Positions 10,301-18,400 of a DNA stretch of 58,516 nucleotides are shown here, in pieces. The notes under the pieces are model-generated. The model was not told where the DNA came from and made no database searches. It saw nothing but the letters and a program-made list of their open reading frames with translations. Numbering within the stretch: the stretch's first letter is position 1; each line of letters begins with the position of its first letter. Position numbers and translations under genes: made by a program. Source of the stretch: a virus; IMG/VR virus record IMGVR_UViG_3300023179_000123, positions 1 through 58,516 of that record; one strand, given 5' to 3'.

Positions 10301-13300
10301 AAACTATACCTACACCTGCCGAAAGAGCTGCCCTTGCTCTTGCATTAGTAAAATATTGATTAGTTAATTCTACTACATTAGCAGTTGTTAAGTCTGCAGT
10401 TTTAGCATAACCTAAAAGATTGGCATCAAAACTTATTGATTGAGGAGTCGCATTAGTATTAAGAGTAATAACAATATTATTACCAGGTATAAATCTAACG
10501 GTATCTAATCCAGATGCTACAAGATTTGCTTGTCCTAGTACGTTCCAATATTTAAATGTTGAATTTAATTGTACTTTTGCTATACCATTCGCTCTATCTA
10601 AAACCTCAAATCCAGAATCAGAATCAAATTGTAAAGTATTTACGTTGGCAACACTGGTAGTAGCTACATTCGAAATATTAACTAACTGTACTTGTAACCC
10701 AGAAGTAATAATACCTGTAGTTACATTGTAGTTAATACCATTAGCAGCACTAATAGAGCTTCTTACTCTAGCATTGGTATAATATAAATTTGTACCTTCA
10801 GTTACATTACTTGTGGTTAAATCTACGACATTTGCTTTTAGGTTTAATAATCCAATTACATTGGAATAAACACGAGCATTTGTATAGTATAGATTTGTAA
10901 CTTCTGCAACATTGGCAGTAGTTAAATCTACGACATTTGCTTTTAGGTTTAATAATCCAATTACATTGGAATAAACACGAGCATTTGTATAGTATAGATT
11001 TGTAACTTCTGCAACATTGGCAGTAGTTAAATCGACTACGTTGGCTTTATTATTAAGTAATCCAATTACATTGGAATAAACACGAGCATTTGTATAGTAT
11101 AGATTTGTAACTTCTGCAACATTGGCAGTAGTTAATAATGGACTTATATTTGCATAAACTCTAGCATTAGTGTAGTATAAATTAGTACCTTCAGTAATAT
11201 TAGAAGTAGTAGCACCTTGAATTATATTTGCATATAATATATTAGCTCTTACTGCACCTGGAACAGTAATATTACCAGTATTGTCAAAAGTGAAGTTGTA
11301 ACTACCAGCAATAACTATAGTATTAGAGCCAGTGCCAATTAAATTGCCGCCAATATTTCCCGAATAGTTGGGAAGTAAAACAGTTACATTGGAATAAACT
11401 CTAGCATTAGTATAATATAAATTCGTTAATTCTGCAACATTAGCTGTAGTTAAAAGAGGACTAATATTGGAATAAACACGAGCATTTGTATAATATAAAT
11501 TCGTTAATTCTGCAACATTAGCTGTAGTTAAAAGAGGACTAATATTGGCATAAACTCTAGCATTAGTATAATATAAATTCGTTAATTCTGCAACATTAGC
11601 TGTAGTTAAATCTACTACGTTGGCTTTATTATTAAGTAGTCCAATAACGTTAGCATAAACACGTGCATTAGTATAGTATAGATTTGTTCCTTCAGTTACA
11701 TTGCTTGTAGTCAAATCTACGACATTTGCTTTTAGGTTTAATAATCCAATTACATTCGAATAAACTCTAGCATTAGTATAATATAGATTTGTGACTTCTG
11801 CTACGTTAGCAGTAGTTAAAAGAGGACTAATATTGGCATAAACACGAGCATTAGTGTAATATAGATTACTGCCTTCAGCTATATTTGATGTAGTAGCACC
11901 TTGAATTATATTTGCATATAATATGTTTGTTCTAATTGTACCTGGTGCAGAGAAAACACCTGTATTATCAAATACATAATTGTAACTACCAGCTAATATT
12001 ATTGTATTCTGCGTGGTTCCTACTATATTGCCGCCTATATTACCTGTGTAGTTAGGTAATAAAGAAATTACATTAGAGTAAACTCTTGCATTAGTATAAT
12101 ATAAATTTGTTACTTCAGAAACATTAGCTGTAGTTAATAATGGATTGATGTTCGCATAAACACGTGCATTGGTATAATATAAGTTAGTACCTTCAGTTAC
12201 ATTGCTTGTGGTCAAATCTACGACATTTGCTTTTAAGTTTAATAATCCTATTACATTAGAGTAAACTCTAGCATTAGTATAATATAAATTCGTTAATTCT
12301 GCAACATTAGCTGTAGTTAAATCGACTACATTAGCTTTTGCGGCGAAATTCGGTGTTAAATAAGCGCCTACTCTAGCATTTGTATAATATAAATTAGTGC
12401 CTTCAATTAAATTAGAAGTAGTATGATTTAATAAAGTACTTACTGTTCCTGTTACATTTCCAATAAAACCACTAGCTTGAACGTTTGCTAAACGAAATGT
12501 CGTATTACTTGTGTCTATAAATATCGATGTGTCCGGTTCTGGTTCGTAATTCTCAAAGAATTTCCATATACCATCTGTTGCATCTCTAAACAACCCAGAA
12601 TGATGATATATTCCGTCGTTATACCCACCCGCAAATCCTAGATCTGGATTCGCAGATGCTTTTATAAATGCATTGCCGCCTGTAACATATGAATCAGTGA
12701 CATTACTAGAAATAGTAATAGTATTAGCAGTAACAGCAATGATTGGAACGTATGAAGTATTAAAGGTAGAAGGATTCACACCTGTAACTCTAACTACGTA
12801 TCCTACCTGTTCATTATGTGTTCCTGCTACAGTGTATGTTACATTTGACCCATTTCCTACAGCATTAGTTATATTTTCAGCAACTGCCTCATTCAGATAA
12901 ATCATATTATCAGAAATGGATACCGATCTAGTGTTCAAAAGTGTCGCATTTCCAGCAAAGGTGACATTACCTGTAACTAATAAATCTTTGAATTCAACGG
13001 AAGATGATGTGGCAACATTCTGCCCGATGGATATGACACCTGTGGTATTACTATATGTTACACCAGTACCACCGGAAATAGCTGTTCTAACTCTACTATT
13101 AGTGTAATACAGATTAGTGGTTTCCACCACATTTGCCGTAGTTAATTTTGGAGTTACGAACGAGTCTACTCTATTATTTGTATAATAAAGATTAGTTCCC
13201 TCATTCAAATTTGATGTAGTATTGCCAGAAGTTAAGACAGAATTGCCTTTAACTATAATATTTTTATTAGATTCAAATGAATCCGACGCAGTTCTATATA

Positions 13301-14051
13301 AAAGATTAGCATTTACATAATCTATAACTATACCTGAACCATCAGTGGCGGCAGCATTTGGCGCACCATTGGACAATACAATTACTTTATTATCTACCTG
13401 CAATGTAGCAGAGATAACTAAAATATTTGAATTAATAGCTGTAATATTACCTAATACAGTAAGATTACCTTCTACGATTAAATCATGTAGTGAAAGATCG
13501 GTATTAGTTAGAGCTGCGCGCGCTCTTGCATTCGTAAAATATAAATTAGATAATTCAGCTACATTGGCTGTGGTTAATAATGGACTTATATTAGCATAAA
13601 CACGAGCATTGGTGTAATATAGATTACTACCTTCAGCCAGATTGCTTGTAGTAGCACCTTGAATCACATTAGCATAAAGAATATTAGTTCTTACCGCACC
13701 TGGAATAGTAATATTACCAGTATTGTCGAAGGTAAAGGAATAACTACCTGCTATTACGCTAGTATTAGTATAATTACCTATTAAGTTGCCTGCTCCTATA
13801 TTGCCAGTGTAATTTGGCAATAAACTTGTTACGTTTGAGTAAACACGAGCATTAGAATAAAAAAGATTGGCCGATCCCTCAATCAAACGATCTGTATTAC
13901 CAGCACCTAGTAAAAATATATTTCCAGTGCCATCTTTGGTAAAAAGTTGTCGATCAGCAAGATTAACCGCAAGTTCACCTACGGCCACGTTGGCAGCGTC
14001 AGGCACTCTCCCTGACACCGAGGAGCGTTTAATTTGAAATTGATTAGGCAT
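7308..14051 (-). CDS. Giant long tail fibre protein with YTNARV repeats (2247 aa)
   Basis: The N-terminal segment 'MPNQFQIKRSSVSGRVPDAANVAVGELAVNLADRQLFTKDGTG' is the standard attachment domain of T4-like marine phage fibres. I count 27 copies of a motif of the form L-Y-Y-T-N-A-R-V, alternating with 'PLLTTANVAEVTN' and 'GLLNLKANVVDLTTSNVTEGTN' linkers, spread over residues about 60-1765. The C-terminal third holds five copies of the 'FxGDGSxTxFxL..........VLVFVDGVxQ.P..NY' repeat common in phage fibres. The last domain (GDTVYFLDGTSSFDTKKLTILRNGSKIMG) is probably the distal tip. A T4-type late promoter lies about 50 nt upstream of the start. The role as long tail fibre is inferred from repeats and context. 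Confidence 0.8.
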   Translation of the reverse strand: MPNQFQIKRSSVSGRVPDAANVAVGELAVNLADRQLFTKDGTGNIFLLGAGNTDRLIEGSANLFYSNARVYSNVTSLLPNYTGNIGAGNLIGNYTNTSVIAGSYSFTFDNTGNITIPGAVRTNILYANVIQGATTSNLAEGSNLYYTNARVYANISPLLTTANVAELSNLYFTNARARAALTNTDLSLHDLIVEGNLTVLGNITAINSNILVISATLQVDNKVIVLSNGAPNAAATDGSGIVIDYVNANLLYRTASDSFESNKNIIVKGNSVLTSGNTTSNLNEGTNLYYTNNRVDSFVTPKLTTANVVETTNLYYTNSRVRTAISGGTGVTYSNTTGVISIGQNVATSSSVEFKDLLVTGNVTFAGNATLLNTRSVSISDNMIYLNEAVAENITNAVGNGSNVTYTVAGTHNEQVGYVVRVTGVNPSTFNTSYVPIIAVTANTITISSNVTDSYVTGGNAFIKASANPDLGFAGGYNDGIYHHSGLFRDATDGIWKFFENYEPEPDTSIFIDTSNTTFRLANVQASGFIGNVTGTVSTLLNHTTSNLIEGTNLYYTNARVGAYLTPNFAAKANVVDLTTANVAELTNLYYTNARVYSNVIGLLNLKANVVDLTTSNVTEGTNLYYTNARVYANINPLLTTANVSEVTNLYYTNARVYSNVISLLPNYTGNIGGNIVGTTQNTIILAGSYNYVFDNTGVFSAPGTIRTNILYANIIQGATTSNIAEGSNLYYTNARVYANISPLLTTANVAEVTNLYYTNARVYSNVIGLLNLKANVVDLTTSNVTEGTNLYYTNARVYANVIGLLNNKANVVDLTTANVAELTNLYYTNARVYANISPLLTTANVAELTNLYYTNARVYSNISPLLTTANVAELTNLYYTNARVYSNVTVLLPNYSGNIGGNLIGTGSNTIVIAGSYNFTFDNTGNITVPGAVRANILYANIIQGATTSNITEGTNLYYTNARVYANISPLLTTANVAEVTNLYYTNARVYSNVIGLLNNKANVVDLTTANVAEVTNLYYTNARVYSNVIGLLNLKANVVDLTTANVAEVTNLYYTNARVYSNVIGLLNLKANVVDLTTSNVTEGTNLYYTNARVRSSISAANGINYNVTTGIITSGLQVQLVNISNVATTSVANVNTLQFDSDSGFEVLDRANGIAKVQLNSTFKYWNVLGQANLVASGLDTVRFIPGNNIVITLNTNATPQSISFDANLLGYAKTADLTTANVVELTNQYFTNARARAALSAGVGIVYNSNTGVISADTSNAFLIGRLFTGEFYGNNSTSNYNLTFVPQSANAILVFVDSVLQTPIQNYTVSSNVLTFTSPPETNAYISYRYFSSEQIDLNLSNLGDFAAYITPVANNILVYNGATSLWEPTPVANVLNSTTTQIAEGTNLYFTNARARAAISVTGSGSYDQANGIITVTGGVTTVNGANGAVVLTTTNIAEGGNLYYTNARVKSYFTAFDGNIIPSQNSVYNLGNATNRWKDLYLSGNTIDLGGTLLQSRTDGLVVNSANITTLLGNAANINFVTVNDITVNGRLYSNDITSTTITIAGDAVVTGNLIVSGNTTTLNSQTLTVADNQVVLNSNHTGSPVLDAGILVNRGSSANVDLKWNESTDRWQFTNNGTAYYNLATSTTDIEEGTNLYYTNTRVYANISPLLTTANVSEVTNLYYTNTRVYANISPLLTTANVSEVTNLYYTNSRVRSAISVSGSGSYDQANGIITVTGGVTSVNGANGTIVLNTSNISEGANLYFTNARVDARLATSNLSIFLDVSNTVPSTGQALVWSGNIWQPGTVSGGGGGSNVLLIGAQQTSIFYGDGTNTSFNMGFTPATPNNVLVYVDGINQNYPNNYTTSGQYLVFDEIPSSNSVISVKYFSTDSVYNTKFFLGTVANQEFLGDGSNTNFNLSYISGDSNQALVFVNGVIQQPSYNYNITNSVLAFTSAPDSGANIFVRTFSNSQNELVIGQLKNVSNTAPTTGQALTWLGNTWGPATLSSNVAAYQKYRYTANASQTIFAGTDDTSQILIIPSTQRMQVHLNGVLLEPTLDYTSNGTAVTLLVGAEAGDILSVGTFVDLGEGFAVDSFTANGSNTQFSLSRTPSSGAALLVSFDGLKQHQTEYTLSGSVLTFNEAPPANVSIEVTHMGNAPIATVSERWAEISGNATAAPGYKYIVNTAAVPAFINLPPNPRLGDTVYFLDGTSSFDTKKLTILRNGSKIMGQFDNFESDTEDSYFGFVYFNVTYGWRLLN
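8760..13870 (-). repeat. YTNARV-type intragenic repeat array
   Basis: Within the giant fibre gene the motif LYYTNARV and close variants (YTNSRV, YTNTRV, YFTNARA) occurs 27 times by direct count. The densest part is about 10,740-12,420. At DNA level several units are nearly identical (for example the segments around 10,855-10,940 and 10,935-11,050), while third-position changes separate others. That pattern suggests repeated unequal exchange followed by drift. Such arrays would let fibre length change by recombination. Confidence 0.85.
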
Positions 14052-14077
14052 TATTTCCTTGCTATGTAGCCAATAAA

Positions 14078-14093
14078 TGCTCTATATAGAGCA
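14078..14093. promoter_or_regulatory. Perfect 16-bp palindrome in the giant fibre leader
   Basis: TGCTCTATATAGAGCA reads the same on both strands. It lies between the late promoter (14,101-14,108) and the start codon of the giant fibre gene (14,051). In the leader mRNA it could fold into a short hairpin, or act as an operator at DNA level. There is no T-tract for a terminator. Confidence 0.45.
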
Positions 14094-14100
14094 CATCATT

Positions 14101-14108
14101 TATTTATA
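14101..14108 (-). promoter_or_regulatory. T4-type late promoter
   Basis: TATAAATA, the exact T4 late -10 consensus read by gp55/gp33-modified RNA polymerase, lies on the minus strand. It starts 2 nt after the stop of the 459-residue gene and about 50 nt before the giant fibre start. It would give the fibre genes from 14,051 down to the left edge a separate late transcript. Confidence 0.7.
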
Positions 14109-14109
14109 A

Positions 14110-15489
14110 CTATGTATTGGTTATGGTAAATATTATTGGGTTTGATAAAGAAGGCAACGAAGCATTACTTGATGCGCTAAAACCTGTAGAATTAAAAGTA
14201 CAGTTATAAAGACCTACAGCAAGATAGTAAGTTCCTGCTGAAAGAGATACGGGAGAACTGGGCGCATTTTCCGAACCGGCTCCAGAACCTGGAATTTGGC
14301 TTTCTAAATTCCCAGCAGAATCATCATCTTTCACTATAAGATTGCCCGAAGAATTGTATAATGCTATTTCAGTATCATAACCATTGGTTGTGGGGGCAGT
14401 AGTAGCGGTAAATGTTCTTGTAGATCCTAAAATAAATTTGTACCAAGCGATATTATTTAATACGTGATTGCCGGAGGGATTCACTGACGCATTTGATTCA
14501 TTACTTGAAATAGTAATAGGCGCCAGAACAGTATGACTTATTGAACTTGATGATGATGTTGATACACTATTCCACGCTTGAATAGAAAAAGTGCAATCTT
14601 CAGTAACAGTTTCTGATACACTTGTAGTAGAAGAATTAAAATGTTTATAGATTGAGCCATTTTTATATAATCTAACTACATCTGCGTTTGATGTGGACCA
14701 TGATAATGTAGTACTTCCTCCGCCTATACCAAAACTACTTGTACTTGAAGAAAAGCTACTAATTGAAGGGCTACCTTCTGCGGTATAAGTATCATTTAAA
14801 CTAACAATAGTAGTTCCTACTAATGTGCCGCTATGGCTTCCAGTTCTTACTTGAAATGTTAGTGATTCTGTTCCTTCAGTTAATCTATCAGGAGTTACAG
14901 TAAATGTCTTACTTGCTGATCCAGAACTAACCGAAAAAGTACCAGTCTCAGTAGGCGTAGCCTCTAAAGTTGCATATTCTGGTTGATTCGCAACATCAGC
15001 TAAAAATTGATTTAAAGTATTGTAATTATCTATTAAAAAATTATTGGTGTGATAATCAACTGCTACGGTAGATTCTGGGAATCTACCCAACAATCTTGTA
15101 TATACCTTGTTAACTATACTTCCATATCCTGTTGCTCCGCTACTCGAATATGAAGTATTTTGATATGTATAATTAGCAGCATCTAAATCTCTAGTGTTAA
15201 CACCACTTAAAGTATAATATAGTGTAGTTCCATTTGCAACATATTTTGTAGTTGTGGTAAAGGTTAATGAATCGCCCTCATTAGCAGATGCTGCACTAGA
15301 AGATACAGTGTATGTTAAATCTTGTCCGCCGCAATCCGCACTAAGTCTTATTTGTCCTGTTGTAATTGAAGGATTTCTATTCGCACCTAGAGTTCCTCTC
15401 AATCCTAAATTAGAATAAGATGTACTTCCAGTAAAAAAGTTATAAACTTGACTAAATGTTATCTGTGAACCTACCGCGGGAGTACCCAT
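14110..15489 (-). CDS. Multidomain structural protein with Calx-beta-like, DUF4214-like and PPC-like modules
   Basis: 459 residues in several recognisable pieces. The first part is 'MGTPAVGSQITFSQVYNFF', a phage virion-protein opening found in cyanophages. Then follow Calx-beta-like halves (SANEGDSLTFTTTTKYVANGTTLYYTLSG and TPDRLTEGTESLTFQVRTGSHSG), interrupted by a DUF4214-like module (IVNKVYTRLLGRFPESTVAVDYHTNN to ADVANQPEYA). Next is an Ig/PKD-like strand set (GGGSTTLSWSTSNADVVRLYKNGS). At the C-terminus is a PPC-like sandwich (WYKFILGSTRTFTATTAPTTNGYDTEIALYNSSGNLIVKDDD). All are extracellular adhesive or scaffold modules. It lies between two fibre genes and shares one base with the upstream stop. 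The exact place in the virion is unknown. Confidence 0.65.
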   Translation of the reverse strand: MGTPAVGSQITFSQVYNFFTGSTSYSNLGLRGTLGANRNPSITTGQIRLSADCGGQDLTYTVSSSAASANEGDSLTFTTTTKYVANGTTLYYTLSGVNTRDLDAANYTYQNTSYSSSGATGYGSIVNKVYTRLLGRFPESTVAVDYHTNNFLIDNYNTLNQFLADVANQPEYATLEATPTETGTFSVSSGSASKTFTVTPDRLTEGTESLTFQVRTGSHSGTLVGTTIVSLNDTYTAEGSPSISSFSSSTSSFGIGGGSTTLSWSTSNADVVRLYKNGSIYKHFNSSTTSVSETVTEDCTFSIQAWNSVSTSSSSSISHTVLAPITISSNESNASVNPSGNHVLNNIAWYKFILGSTRTFTATTAPTTNGYDTEIALYNSSGNLIVKDDDSAGNLESQIPGSGAGSENAPSSPVSLSAGTYYLAVGLYNCTFNSTGFSASSNASLPSLSNPIIFTITNT

Positions 15490-18400
15490 TACTTAGCTAA
15501 CCTTTTAACTAATTCTTTTAGTTCTTCGATTTGAGATTGTTGTTCTTTAATTGCCTCGATTAACAACGGGACAATTTTTTCATATCTAACTGCTTTGTAG
15601 CCATCGTCTTTTTTCGCAACTACTTCTGGTAATACTTTTTCTATTTCTTGTGCAATAACACCAATATCTTGTTTTCTAACAAAATATCCATCCTCACCGC
15701 CTCTAGAATTAATATAATCTTCAGTCCAATCAAAGTTCACACCTCTGATACTTAGCAACTTTTCTAAAGGATTTTGAATGACCGCAACATTTTCTTTTAA
15801 TCTTTCATCTGAAGAATAATATGCTGTTATCTCACCTGTAGCAGTAATGGATCCCGTTACTGTTAAAGAACCAGTACTTAAAGATTGATTGGTAGATGTT
15901 CCTCTTGCAGTAACAGTAGCTAATGTATCAGTTTCTGAATAACTAGTAATATATCCCCTAGTAGTCACATAGTTTTCTGTGGCATATCCAGCAAGTGCCG
16001 AAGATGTTATAAAATTCGCACCATTAGTTAACTGGTTGGTATTAGTTGGTATTGTAATAACACCTGATCCACTATTGTACCCACCTGATCCTGCAGTAAA
16101 ACTTAATGAGGAAAGAGTAATGTAACCAGAACCATTAGTTAATTGATTTGTATTAGAAGGAATAGTTGGTTTATTACTTAAATCTGTATAGCTACCGCTG
16201 AAATTAGAATAACCATAACCAGCTGAAGCATGATTGCCCCAACCATATGCTGTATCCCAATTAGCAGTTTTTTCTGTACCGTTACTAACAAATCTTATAT
16301 TAGTGCCATCATTGTAAATTCTATTATTATTACTTACTGTATTAGAACTGGGTGGTATGAATAAATTATTGCCATATCTTAAAGTAATACCATCTGTAAC
16401 TAAACCATCGTCAAACGTCTTTACGCCACCAATAGTTTGTGTTCCAGAAGTACTTACGTCTCCCGTGCCTAGTTTAGTACCATCATAATATAATCCATCA
16501 GATTTACCGATTAAGTCTTTACTTACACCTCCAAATGTAAATTTAACATCAGTTGTATAAAGGTTTCCTGGGAAAGATGTTTTGCCATCTGAGCCATAAA
16601 ATGTAATCGCTTTATAACTAGTGGTACTAGGTGTCTTAACAGACAAACTTATATTATCCCCTACGTCTACCAAAGTTCCTGTTGGATAATTAGTATTTGC
16701 AGCAGCATTAATCCATAAAGCACTTTGTGACAATATCGGAGAAGTAAATGTCTTGACCCCGGTTAATGTTTGATTTGTAGCAGTCAAAACATATGAGGTA
16801 TTAGAAGTTAGTACATACGAAGTATTTGAAGTTCTAACAACTGAAGCATCAACTGCTACTGCATCCGCACTCACCGTGATACCATCACCTTGGCCGACAT
16901 TCAATGTTACATCTGGACCACCTTCACTAGACCCCGTTAATCCACTTCCCGCTGTAACAGAAGTAACATCACCTCCGCCGCCACCTGATCCAGTTATAGT
17001 AATGGTATTGGCATCTGTTCGAGCAATTGAAACTGTGCCTGCCCCTATTAAATTAACGTTGTCAATTGATGAATCTGATCCAGTTATTCTTATATTTGCG
17101 CCAGATGTAGCTGTTTCAGCACTAATACCGTAGGTCGTGTTAGTATCTGTATCAGGGGGGGTCGCCCAGGAACCATCTGCTCTCAAGAAGTTACTAGTAG
17201 AACCAGTTGCTTTAGGAAGCGTAGATGTGCCGTCAATAGTTATGCCTGTGGGTTGGAAAGTTACTACGTCAATTGCAGTGCCTGCTTTTGACAATCCATA
17301 TGTATTTGATGATAAAGAATAATATATTGAACCTTTATTATTAACAGCACCAAAATTTATAGTATTTGATGTTAAATACGTACTATTTAAATAAGTAGTT
17401 CCAGAAAATGTCTTTGTACCAGTTATAGTTTGCGTTCCTGCAATTAAAACGTATGAGGTATTAGAAGTTAGTACATACGAAGTATTTGAAGTTCTAACAA
17501 CTGAAGCATCAACTGCTACTGCATCCGCACTCACTGTGATACCATCACCTTGGCCGACATTCAATGTTACATCTGGACCAGATTCGCTAGTTCCGGTTAA
17601 TCCACTTCCCGCCGTAACAGAAGTAACATCACCAGTGCCACCTCCTCCTTGTAATCCAGTTATATCGAGGGTAGATGTGGCATTTTGAAAATAAAGACGC
17701 CCACCACTACCAAATATTCTATGTGTTGCTGATGTATTTAAGTTAATGAATCTATCATTAGCAATCAATATATTACCAGTAGTAGTAGTGTTAGCAGCAT
17801 TTAATTGTATCTGCCCTGTACTTCCTGCGGAATCTATGTAGATTACATTACCATCTGGGACATAAGCTTTTGGTCCTGAATTGGCTGATACACCATTAAA
17901 ACCATTTAAAGTTAGATATAGCTTATTAGTGTTCGGACCCAATCCATTCAAAACCACATCGCTTGAAAATGTTTTGGTTCCAGTAAATGTTTGACTTGTA
18001 CTTAGAGTTGCTAAATAATCAGTATTAGCTGCGAATGAACCACTAGACGTAATAGTGGTCGGATTAGCTATTATACCGGTTCCCGCAGTTAATGATACTG
18101 CACCTGAACTTGTGCCAATAGTACTACCATTTATAGTTGATCCTGCAGGTAAATTGACTATACCTGCGCCCGGAGATGTTATTTGCGCACTGCCTAGATA
18201 TATAGTAGAACCTGATAGATATAAATCTTTCCACCTAAAATTAGAAGCACCCAAATCAAATATATTGTTAGAGGACGGCAATAAATTAGAAGATATTACT
18301 GCCGAATTACCATTTGCATTAGCGTTTAGTTTAAATATAACATTACTATTAACACTAAATGCCATATGGTCATAAATATTGTCATAGTAAATACTAGTAT

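Noticed and set aside
8700-13650. Regularly spaced direct repeats that could suggest a CRISPR array
   Set aside because: The units are coding repeats in frame in the fibre gene, with no spacer structure and no cas genes.
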